Of a stretch of 64,000 nt of DNA, positions 37,354 to 46,312 are shown one piece after another; within the stretch, counting starts at the first letter, position 1; every line of letters starts with the position of its first letter. A program made the translations under genes and the position numbers. The stretch is from NCBI GenBank assembly GCA_025558095.1, contig JAIVFI010000006.1, forward strand, positions 372,001 to 436,000, given 5' to 3'. The notes beneath the pieces are model-generated. The model worked only from the letters and a program-made list of their open reading frames with translations, was not told the origin of the DNA and ran no database searches. Origin of the DNA: Hyaloraphidium curvatum (Eukaryota > Monoblepharomycota > Hyaloraphidiomycetes > Hyaloraphidiales > Hyaloraphidiaceae).

Positions 37354-39768
37354 ATGGAGGACGAACTCGCGCCCAATGACAGCATCAGCGCAGTCAATGA
37401 AGGACGCAGCGACGAGGAGGAGAGCGGATCCGAGCGCGGCTCTGCCTCCTTGCGACCTTCCGTGGAGCGGGGCGATTGGGTGCGCCCGGCACCGGATCTC
37501 GACCCGCGATGGGCGGGCTTCCTCGTCAAAAGGAAGGACGGGGTGAACAGGGGCAAACGCGTCACGGCCAAGTGCACTTTCTGCTCGGAGGAAATGGATG
37601 GCCGGCCAGAACGGTTGGAGCAGCACATCGTTTCCAAGTGCAAGTCCGTGGGGGAAGAACGCGTCGCGTACCTTCGGCACCTCAATCAGTACGACGAGGA
37701 GCAGAAGAAAAAGTCTGCTGCAGCGCCGCAGAGCAAACGCAGGAAGAGGAACGCGTTTTCTGACGCGTCGTCGACGCCGCCCTCGGCGTGTTCTGCGGCG
37801 GGCTCCGCATCTGGCGCTGGAACTCTCCTGGCTCATTTCCATCCCCCTCTGTCTGCTGCCACTGCAAGTGCGGTGGATTTCGCGATCACCAAAGCTTTTG
37901 TGACCGGCAACGTCCCGTTTCGATTCGCGTCGAATCCATATTTGCTGCAAGCTCTGGGGATCCTGAGCCCGGCGTACCGGCCCCTGACACGCCACTCTAT
38001 TGGTGGTATCCTGACCCAGATCACTAGGGACGAAGCCCAGAAGTTGGTCGTGCTTTGTGGGACCGCAAAGTCGTGGACTCTGCAGCTTGACGGATGGGAA
38101 GATTCGTCTGGGGCCTCAATCTACGCGATGGTAGCCGTTACACCGGGCATGGAGCGTTTGTTGGACCTCTGGGATGTCACTCAGGATCGCCACAACGCGG
38201 AGCTTTTGCACGAGAAGGTGAACATGTCGTGCCGCTCAATTGGCCTCAATCTCGCGGCCCCGGGCCCCGTGAACGCGTTCTGCACGGACAGTCCTTCCGT
38301 CATGAAGAAGCTTCGTCGGCTGGTGAGCACGGAGCACCCCCACATCATCGGCATTCGGTGTGTTCTCCACAACCTCAACCTGCTCGTCAAGGACATTGTG
38401 AAGCACGACTGGGCCACCTCCGTGATCAAAAAGAACCTCACTCTCGTCAATTGGATTCACAAGGCGCCTATGTGGCGCCGCTTGGCCCAGATTTGGGCCG
38501 GCAAGCACGATGTTGCACACTCCCTCGCGACGCATACCGACTCGCGCTGGTACTCTCTCATTACGGTCTGCTTGGGCATTGACGCACATCAGCCGTGGTT
38601 CCGTCTTCTCCTCAGCCCGCAACACGCGCACGATGGCCTGGAACCCGGTGTACGGCCGACAGACGTTCCAGATCGGGTGCTGGATGTGGTGAAGGACCCG
38701 TATCACTTTGCCCACAATGCGGAGCTGATCCAGATCGTGAGGCCGATTGTGGATGCCCTAGGCCGCCTTGAGCATTCGGACGCGACCCTGGCAGACGTAC
38801 TGATCGAGTATTCGATGGTTGCTCGGACCTGGCGTGGTGTTAGTCCCGTTGTGGAGGGTGCCAGGGAAACATTCGCTCTGGCTAAGTTGTCGTTAAATGC
38901 CAGAGTCAAGGAGTTTGATCATGCGATCTACCTTGTTGCTCTCCACCTTTCCCCTGTTCACCGGAAGTTTTCTGTGACTGGGTGCCAGGTCGACGGCAGG
39001 GACAAGAAGCGGTGGCTCGAATGGGAGATTGGCAAGCTGCTGCTTGCTTGGAAGTTCCGACAGGAGGCCAGCTTGTCGGTCCTTGCCCAGCTGGATGACT
39101 ATTTCTTCGGGCGCAACATGTTCAGCGGGATCGACGGCCAGGTTCGGACGGCAAGGGAGTTCTGGGAGACCTGGGGCTTGGGCACTACGGAACTCGTCTT
39201 TGTGCGCGAGTTTGCGCTCATGGTGCTTAGCATTGCGCCGCACAGTGCCGCGACCGAGCGCGTGTTTTCCAGTTTGGGCCTTGCAAAGACAGACTCGCGG
39301 AATCGAATGAATTCCGCAACGTTGAAGGAAATAGGGCTGGTCAAGAGCGCATTGAAGCAGGAGATGAAGACCTTAAAGCCAAGGGTGCAATCTGCGGAGG
39401 AAAAGCCCTGGAGAACCCACGGAACCGATGACAACCTTGCCGACGTCCTGGATTCCTTGACCTTGGGCTCGGGAGCTCCTATCCGGGCCCTGGACCCGGA
39501 AAACGAGCAGCACCGAGATGTTTTCCACGCACTTTGGCCTCGCATTGATGCGGAGGAGGAGGAGTTCGAGGTGGGATTTGGGACAACTTCCGTCTTCCGC
39601 GCCGCGACAGGGCCCTATGTCTTGGAGAGTTTCCTCGACATTAATCAACTGCGCACTGCTGAGGAAGCCCAATTGGCTGCTGCTCAACCGCTGCGGGCTT
39701 TTGTTGAGGAGGGGGAGGCACAGATAAGCTTGGAAGCACTCTTAGCGCAGCATCGTGCACGTTCCTAA
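37354..39768 (+). CDS. hAT transposase with BED zinc finger
   Basis: The intronless transposase has the start set at MEDELAPNDSISAVNEGRSD (37354). An in-frame ATG at 37246 would add 36 residues. A BED-type finger lies near the N-terminus (FLVKRKDGVNRGKRVTAKCT, then FCSEEMDGR...LEQHIVSKC, with Cys-x2-Cys and His-x4-Cys). The RNase-H-like core includes SWTLQLDGWEDSSGASIYAM and FCTDSPSVMKKLRRL. The C-terminal hAT dimerisation region reads FALMVLSIAPHSAATERVFS, then SSLGLAKTDSRNRMNSATLK. The frame is open to 39768 with no stop or frameshift. Confidence 0.9.
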   Translation: MEDELAPNDSISAVNEGRSDEEESGSERGSASLRPSVERGDWVRPAPDLDPRWAGFLVKRKDGVNRGKRVTAKCTFCSEEMDGRPERLEQHIVSKCKSVGEERVAYLRHLNQYDEEQKKKSAAAPQSKRRKRNAFSDASSTPPSACSAAGSASGAGTLLAHFHPPLSAATASAVDFAITKAFVTGNVPFRFASNPYLLQALGILSPAYRPLTRHSIGGILTQITRDEAQKLVVLCGTAKSWTLQLDGWEDSSGASIYAMVAVTPGMERLLDLWDVTQDRHNAELLHEKVNMSCRSIGLNLAAPGPVNAFCTDSPSVMKKLRRLVSTEHPHIIGIRCVLHNLNLLVKDIVKHDWATSVIKKNLTLVNWIHKAPMWRRLAQIWAGKHDVAHSLATHTDSRWYSLITVCLGIDAHQPWFRLLLSPQHAHDGLEPGVRPTDVPDRVLDVVKDPYHFAHNAELIQIVRPIVDALGRLEHSDATLADVLIEYSMVARTWRGVSPVVEGARETFALAKLSLNARVKEFDHAIYLVALHLSPVHRKFSVTGCQVDGRDKKRWLEWEIGKLLLAWKFRQEASLSVLAQLDDYFFGRNMFSGIDGQVRTAREFWETWGLGTTELVFVREFALMVLSIAPHSAATERVFSSLGLAKTDSRNRMNSATLKEIGLVKSALKQEMKTLKPRVQSAEEKPWRTHGTDDNLADVLDSLTLGSGAPIRALDPENEQHRDVFHALWPRIDAEEEEFEVGFGTTSVFRAATGPYVLESFLDINQLRTAEEAQLAAAQPLRAFVEEGEAQISLEALLAQHRARS

Positions 39769-39794
39769 TAGACTCTCTTCTACAAGTACATGAT

Positions 39795-39846
39795 GGGCAT
39801 GCCCATATGGTGCCCATGGGCACCGGATCAGGTGATGGGCATGCCC
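39795..39846. repeat. hAT right subterminal palindromic repeats
   Basis: Two exact copies of GGGCATGCCC (39795-39804 and 39837-39846) and one copy of TGCCCATGGGCACC (39811-39824) mirror the left end. The right end has fewer copies, an asymmetry also known from other hAT elements. Confidence 0.7.
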
Positions 39847-39883
39847 GTGGGCACGGTTTTTTTTGAGCTTGCCAGGCACCCTA

Positions 39884-39891
39884 GCTGGGGG
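39884..39891. repeat. Right target-site duplication of hAT element (GCTGGGGG)
   Basis: This is the partner of the copy at 37010-37017. Removing the element and one copy would restore a continuous PDE-COA8 intergenic region of about 550 bp. Confidence 0.93.
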
Positions 39892-39972
39892 ACTCGCGTA
39901 CGGTGCGCCCTTCGTCACCGCCCGACAAAATCCAGGCATCCCTCCCACGCCCGCCGGCCGACCTCCGGGGCC

Positions 39973-40698
39973 ATGGCGGCGCCGACGCGACTGCTGCGGC
40001 CGCTGCCTGCCGCATCCCGCGCCTTCTGCGCGTCCGCGGCCTCGCGGCAGCCGAAAGGTGCGGTGGCGTGGCGCGCCACTCGGCCGCCGACCTCACCGCG
40101 TGCGCCCACAGCCATCGGCGACTTAGGCACGAAGCAGTCGCTGTTCTCGCCGGTCGAGCTTTCCGCCGAGGACGACGCGGCGCCGCACCTGCCGCCGCGC
40201 CACGCGTGGTTCGACCTCGCGTCGTCGCCGCACCCCGTCTCCAACATCCGCCGCATCCGCGTGGCGCGCCCGCCCGACGAGCACCCGGCCGAGCGCGACT
40301 GGCGGCTGCGGCGCGAGGCCGTCGTCGAGTGGCACCACAACTTCTGGCGCGACAACAACACGGACTTCCACCGCGCAAAGACCGCATTCGAGGAGGACCA
40401 CGTGCGCAGGCTCGGCACCCCGCCGTCGCACACGGCAATGTCGGAGTTCTACAAGGCGTACCTGGACGGCGCGCGCGAGCGCCACATGGAGTACAACAGG
40501 CGCTGGTGGCGCGAGAACTTTGCCATGCTGGCATACAGCTGGCGCGGCGAGCTGCGCCGGGGCATCAGGGTCGTCAAGCGGCTCTGGCGGCAGCGCGACA
40601 CGGACATGGGGCTCGTCGTGCCGACCACGGCCGCCGCGGTGCCCGCCGCCGCGCCAAAGCCGGACAAGGCGGCCAAGAATGGCCAGCCCGGACGGTGA
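39973..40698 (+). CDS. COA8 (APOPT1)-like mitochondrial cytochrome c oxidase assembly protein
   Basis: This is a single-exon gene. The start MAAPTRLLRPLPAASRAFCA is at 39973, with a mitochondrial presequence (Arg/Ala/Ser-rich, no acids). The conserved core, SNIRRIRVARPPDEHPAERD then WRLRREAVVEWHHNFWRDNN, TDFHRAKTAFEEDH, FYKAYLDGARERHMEYNRRW and WRENFAMLAYSWRGELRRG, fits the COA8/APOPT1 family involved in complex IV assembly and stability. The tail is Ala/Pro/Lys-rich. The start is only 81 bp from the right end of the hAT insertion, so its promoter may now include transposon sequence. Confidence 0.8.
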   Translation: MAAPTRLLRPLPAASRAFCASAASRQPKGAVAWRATRPPTSPRAPTAIGDLGTKQSLFSPVELSAEDDAAPHLPPRHAWFDLASSPHPVSNIRRIRVARPPDEHPAERDWRLRREAVVEWHHNFWRDNNTDFHRAKTAFEEDHVRRLGTPPSHTAMSEFYKAYLDGARERHMEYNRRWWRENFAMLAYSWRGELRRGIRVVKRLWRQRDTDMGLVVPTTAAAVPAAAPKPDKAAKNGQPGR

Positions 40699-40916
40699 TG
40701 CCGCCGGTTTGGCCATCGCTCGGCCGCTGGGCGGCCACAATCTCTGCCATCTCTTATGCGCTCGTGGATGTCGCGATCGACGTCGCAGTACGTCGGCTCT
40801 GTCTCCCGCTCTGCATGCCGCAGCTCAGCCTGCTGTAAATACTGAATCACTGTAGCGATTTGGACAATGGACTGGTTTCGCATGACTTTGGCGACGCGAT
40901 TTCGGCAATGATTTCG

Positions 40917-42159
40917 TCAATTGAGCCCTTGGGGCCACGGTTCCGCCCGGAAGTCTACATCGGATCTCGCCAAGATGTCCCGGCTCTGGATGAGCCGCAG
41001 CTCCGTGCATTTGACCTTCATGTCCGCATTCAGCTGGCCCCGGTCGTTCGAGGCGTAGTACTCCATCGTCCGCTTCAGTACTGCCTGGATCACGCTGACG
41101 GCGATCTCGCATGCCGCCGTGAACGCCGCCGCCGCACCGGATTCCGAAGGCACGCTTTCTCGACCGAGCTGCGAGTCCAAATGTGCCAGAAGAAGCGCAG
41201 CAAAGAGGTCCCCGGTGCCTGTAAAGTAGGCGGGCAGCTTCTTGCACCGGATCACGAATCGGTGGTCCCCGACCGCTGGACCATCCTGCCCGGCGCTCGT
41301 CCTATGTCGATAGCTCCCCAGCAGGTACAAGTACTCCACGGCATCCGAGGCTCCGTCAGGAAGGGGGAAAGACGCCGATGTGATGGCGACGAAGCGGGCT
41401 CCGTAGTCGTGGAGCTTGGAAAGCGCCTCCGAGGCGGTCGCGAAGGAGACCACCTTGACGCCCGTTAGAACCCTGGCAAAGCACCGTCAGATAAGAGAGC
41501 TGCAATTCGGTGGTAAACAGACTCGGCCTCGAAGGAATTCGGCACGAGAACATCCGCCAGCGGCGTTAGGTCGTCCTTGTACGAGTCCACGATGGCCTGC
41601 GGCACATACAGTCGGCCGTCGTCTCCCATTACCGGGTCCAGAACTGCAAGAGATCATTATGTGATCCTAGGAATGCTCAGAAAGCTGCAGAACGCACCGA
41701 AAAGCGCCTGAGGGTTCAGCTCTTTGACCTTCTTGACAAGTTGGGCGATCGCAGGCAACATGGAGGCCGAACCAAGGTACCCTGACCACCAGACGCCGCA
41801 TCAGACTCATTCCGTGCCCCAGTGCTGCCGCAAATCACCCGTTAGGACGTGCGAGTAGCCCAAGAGTCCATTCTCCTCCAAGCCCCCCTCCAGCTTCGTG
41901 ATCAAAGCACCGTCGTACCGATCCCCCGGAAAAACACGGTAGGCGGTGTGATTGCTCAGTTGAACCGTGTTGATGACATCCACGTCGAAGCCGAGCAGCT
42001 GCAGAGGGAAAGTGGCCGCCTTGTTGCCGACATAGCTGCATTGCGGGCGGAAGGACGCGTCCGGAGGTCGGCAAGCGGGGAAAACTCGTTCCACGATCAA
42101 AATCACCCTGATACAACGTGAGATTGAATACTGAGGACGCGATGCGGTCGCTCGCTCAT
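40917..42159 (-). CDS. BUD16: Pyridoxal kinase
   Basis: This enzyme phosphorylates pyridoxal/pyridoxine to the B6 coenzyme in the cytosol. The start is [18 protein letters not shown] at 42159. An intron (GTGATT...AATGCAG, about 42032-42113) joins G to [20 protein letters not shown], the invariant pyridoxal kinase motif. Then come [33 protein letters not shown] and, after further introns, [20 protein letters not shown] (about 41560-41640) and [12 protein letters not shown]. The nucleotide-site region [16 protein letters not shown] (GTGD motif with the catalytic Asp) is near 41190-41240. It ends [12 protein letters not shown] at 40917. The divergent hypothetical gene starts 134 bp upstream. Confidence 0.92.
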
Positions 42160-42293
42160 CGTGGGAAGTCCGCAGATTGTGTTCGCTCTCGCGCCGCCGC
42201 GGCCGCAGCCTCACAACTTCACACCCAAAGCAGTTCGCTGCAGACGGCGCAGTTCCACCCGGCGCGTACTGGCAACCCCATGACCTCGCTCTG

Positions 42294-44859
42294 ATGGAGG
42301 TGTCCGCACCGCCGCGGGCGGCTCCTGGTCCGATGCCAGGCAGAGACTTCGGGAGCGAGGTCTGGTGTCCCCCGCGGCGCGGCCACTCCGGCACCTCCGT
42401 GACCGCCCGCCCGAATCAGATCCAGCCGCTGACGGCGGACAATCTGAGCCGATGGACGGAGGCGCAGGAAGAGTTCAGCGAGGAGCGCAGGCTGGCGTTC
42501 ATCATGCGATACGTGCGCGACCAGTCGGGGCTGCTCTCGGCGATGCCGCGGCCGCCGGAACCGGCGCCCGAAGCCAAGGCGAAGCACCTTCCGCCAGTGC
42601 CGGAAGTGCTCTCCAGCACCGAGAAGCCGGCGCGCAAGAACCTGGTCGCGGAGATGAAGCGCAAAGACGGGTCGACGCCGCCCTCGAACCCGACGCCGTG
42701 GGTGGCGGAACCGATTCGTTGCAATGGGCGGCTCACTCTTCCTTGCACCAAGCTTGAGGGACCGGCGCAATCGTCGGAACGAGAGCCCGCTTGTGTCGTC
42801 CGCAAAGCCGGCCCACAACATGAAGGACCAGGACAAGCCGAAGGAGACCTCCGCTCGCAAACCGGCCCGTGAGTTGGCCGTTGCTTACCGTCGGCGAAGC
42901 AATTGAAACCTGCCCCGCATAGGCAAATCCGGTCACCACCAGGCGCATTCGGTGCATTCCAGCACCAGCGAAGGGGATGCACGCAAGCACACCAGGCGGC
43001 GCCGCTCCCAGTCCCGGAAACCTGCCCGTGACTCGGCCTCGGAAGCCGAGAGCGCGCACAAGAGGCTGTACAATGCATCCGAGTCGGACGACGTGGAGGA
43101 TGACCCCGAGCGCACTCGGAAGAGAAAGAAGTCGGCGGCGAGGGAGGAGAAGAGAAAACCCGGACCGGCAAAGGCGGCGGGACGCAAGAAGTCCGACAAG
43201 ACCAAGGATGATGTAGGTTTGGTGCTGCAGGAGCCGGCGTTGCATCTCACAATCGTACCCACAGCGCTTCCAATCGCAGCTGGTGGCTTCCGGCGCCCGG
43301 CTCACGGTAAATGGAGGTCCTCATTGTTCTACGCCGCAGCTTAACCAGTGCATTGCAGATCCGGAAACCCAACCAGGAAGAAGAAGCCGACGGCGGAGCG
43401 TTCTTCCTTCGGGATCCCGTTATCTCCATCGCCAACAAGCTCGGCATCTTCAACAAGGGCAAAGCCTCGACCAAAGCCCTCGCTTCAGGTGCGCTTCAGT
43501 TGATATCATTTGCATGAACCGCTCAAATGTGCCTTCCTCTCGAAGCTCCAAGTTTGGCGTTCAATGAATCGAGGTTTCTTGGCGCGGCAACGGCACCACC
43601 GCAGCTTCCCCGACTTGATGCCGGAAAACGGTCAGAAGGCGCGCAAAGCAGGACGGCCGAGGCGTCAGAGAAGAAGGGAGCAGAGACGATCGGGGCCATC
43701 AGCCACTTCTTTGCATCCGCGGTCGAGAAGACCAAGGGGAGAAATGCGGAACCAGAGGCAGGCGAAGCCGTCGATGATGGCATCGAGCCTGGCTCGCTGC
43801 CTTCACCCCCTCGGAACGAACGAGCAGCTGCCCCCAAGAAAGATGCCGAGGACGACTCGCAGCCATCCCCGACGCATTCCTCGCAAAAGTCGGAGCCACG
43901 CCCCTCGCGGAAGGAAGCCGGCGCCATGCAAGTGGATACAACCGATCTGCATGCCCGCATGTCCCAGAGTCGGGAGCAGGGAGGCCACAACTCGAAGAAG
44001 CAGGCCGGTCAAGGTGAGCTAGTTTCGGGTTGCTTGGCATTGTGTTTTCTAGCAAGCCCCGCATCACAGATGCCGCGCAACCGCGGACGATCCCGCAACG
44101 TGATCACGACGCCCAAGCTGCAAACCATGCGGCCCGAAAGGACAAGGAGTCGTTGCCGATTCGCAGCCGCACCGTTCCAATCGACATGGAAGCCGTGGAC
44201 GATCTCTTGGAAACGATCGAGCAAGCGATGATCCCTGTGTCGAAGACTTTGGAGTGAGCAACCTCGTTGCATTTTCTTCACTGGATGCCAACTAATCCGC
44301 TCGCAGCACTGGACGCGACCTTGGTCAGGACGAGGACCCCGCGGATGCACCCGACGACGAACCGCACTACCTCCTTGGAGGGGAATACCTCGATCAGTCG
44401 TGCTACCACGATGCTTCTGGGCACCCCGCTGAGGAAGATTGGCGGAGAGACCCAGAGTTCACGGCCGCCCTCGATCGCGACGGATGGATGCGCCACAACA
44501 CCCCTGCGGGGACGGTTGCGGATCACGCCTACGAGCATCCCGCGGAAGAGCCTCACTGGGATGTCATGCTGGAAGGTGATGACTACGCGACAACCGGCGC
44601 AGCTTTCGATCAGCATCTTCGCGGATCATGGGAGCAGCAAGACGAATTGGCGATCGATCCAGAGTTCATCTCTGCCCTTCCCTGGAAAGCTGCCCAGCAA
44701 ACCCATGGCCGCCCTTTTGTCGGCCACGGATCGCACACGTCGGGGAGTGGCCGCGCGAGCTGGCGATCGTTCGCGGCTCTTTCCACCGACTCGCTCCCAA
44801 GGAGCCCCCGGCGCCGGACGTCGTCCGCTCCTTTCACAAGGCCCAATCCCCTCTACTGA
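42294..44859 (+). CDS. Unrecognised basic, low-complexity protein
   Basis: A multi-exon gene inferred from a succession of readable frames. The start MEVSAPPRAAPGPMPGRD is at 42294, with DNLSRWTEAQEEFSEERRLA after it. Then come Lys/Arg/Ser-rich stretches (SARKPAR; KRLYNASESDDVEDDPERTR; AKAAGRKKSDKTKDD). A block that looks conserved is GAFFLRDPVISIANKLGIFN then KGKASTKALAS (about 43400-43485), followed by APSLAFNESRFLGAA. Next are an acidic/Ser-rich region, VPIDMEAVDDLLETIEQAMI (about 44185-44245), and an Asp/Glu/His-rich end closing RTSSAPFTRPNPLY at 44859. Composition suggests a nuclear or chromatin-associated protein. I do not recognise the family. Exon borders are approximate. Confidence 0.5.
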
Positions 44860-44944
44860 CACATGGACGGATCTTTTGTCGCTCTTTGTCACCCTAACGT
44901 TCTTTTGTTGTTGTTATGATGTATTTGCCCTGGCTGTTGATCCA

Positions 44945-46118
44945 CTATTTCTGAACCGTCTTCGCTCCGAACATCCTCGTCATTCCCGGTCCGGCAAACT
45001 GGATCGTCTGCTGGGCGTTCGTGTCCAAACGCTTCTGAATGAGAAGCAAGTCCAATCGCGTGGGCTCGTTCGCGATGATTTTGGCAAGCTGGGGCGTCAT
45101 CGGGTTGAGGTCCTCCTCGGACCACAGCGGAGGCTGGTTCAAGGCAGCGCGCTGCGCGTTCTCGGCCTTCCTCTTGGTGACGGTCTGCTGCACCCGCGAC
45201 TGTTCGCGGCCGACGTTGCGCTGCCACCCGGTCCACCGGTACATGTCCTGGCCCTGGTTCTCGACCTGCGAAGCAAATGTGAGTCCCGGTAGGCGGCCGC
45301 GCGCCCAGCACATCAACGCACTTCCTGGATCATGTTCTCCAGACGCGATTCCAGGTAGTTGTCGAAGGTCAGCTCCAGGTTGTCAAAGTTGGGCGACAGC
45401 GTCGTGGTTTCCTCCAAGTGACTGTCAAAAGTGGGACTGGGCACGGAGAGCCCGCTGATATCCGGCCGGCCGGCATCATACATGAGCTGCTGCATGAGGG
45501 CAGCTGCAAGGCTCGTGTTGTGGATCCGTACGGGCACCGGCTGGAAGACCTTGCTGAAGGTGAGCTTGTTGGCGACCAACGACTCCAGGCTAAAGCGGCC
45601 CGTCGTGGAGTCCGAGCGCATTTGCATGAACTTCGGGGTGAGGCGGTACGCGACGAGGCTCAGGTTGCCCAGGCGCGACGGGTCGTAGACGAGAACGACC
45701 GAGTGCGGGAAGGTCTTCTGGTACGTGTACTGGTCCTCCACGACGCCCGACTCGAAGAGCGCGGCATCGGCAGTGCGGTACCAGCCGCAGGTGTTGACGT
45801 CGTAGTTCATTTGCCGGAGCCGCTTCAGCATCGAGACCTGGTACTGCGACCCGTCCATGTCGTCGTAGTCAATCTCCCCGACCTCGAAATCGTCCCCGCC
45901 GCCCGAGGCCGTGAAGGGAAACGAGTGGGTGATCTGCAGGACGCCGTCATTGTCGACGCCCTGGATCTGGCCCGTGACCGTGGACGGCAGCGCCTCGCGG
46001 CAGTGCTTGATGATCCGCAGCGCCGCGAGCGCGTCCACCTGCACCTCCCGAATCTGGAAAAGATCCATTAGCAGGCATCGGTGCCTGATTCGCGCCGGCG
46101 CACCTCTGTCTCCTCCAT
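44945..46118 (-). CDS. Translation initiation factor eIF3 subunit h (MPN domain)
   Basis: eIF3h is a non-catalytic MPN-domain subunit of eIF3. The start MEETE (46118) is spliced by a 50-nt intron (GTGCGC...TGCTAAT...TTTTCCAG) to IREVQVDALAALRIIKHCRE, matching the family start. Then come GQIQGVDNDGVLQITHSFPF, VNTCGWYRTADAALFESGVV and FPHSVVLVYDPSRLGNLSLV. A second intron (about 45260-45312) leads to DMYRWTGWQRNVGREQSRVQ and the end FAGPGMTRMFGAKTVQK at 44945. The MPN fold lacks a JAMM His-x-His set, as expected for eIF3h. Confidence 0.9.
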
Positions 46119-46312
46119 ATTTGCGGGGAAGAAAACGGTGTCCACGGGATTTCTTGCAGTCGACCCTGCACACACTCGTTTCACACACAGGTCCCGCTAC
46201 TCGAGCTTGCCGGAGTCGCCGCGTGCGAATTTGCAACCGCTAGAGCACAGTCTCCATCGCAAAAGGCGCGTGGTGCCTCCTGCGTCGCGTCGGGGAACGG
46301 CACGGCCAAAAC

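Larger units (their letters stand above)
37018..39883 (+). mobile_element. Complete hAT-superfamily DNA transposon (2866 bp)
   Basis: The element starts TAGGGTGCCTGGCA (37018) and ends with the exact reverse complement TGCCAGGCACCCTA minus one base; the perfect terminal inverted repeat is 13 bp (TAGGGTGCCTGGC / GCCAGGCACCCTA, 39871-39883). It is flanked by a perfect 8-bp target-site duplication GCTGGGGG at 37010-37017 and 39884-39891. An 8-bp duplication plus short TIRs is the hAT signature. One uninterrupted transposase ORF fills most of the interior, and both subterminal regions carry repeats of a GGGCATGCCC palindrome. Nothing in the sequence is broken, so the copy may be recent and potentially autonomous. 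Confidence 0.93.
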
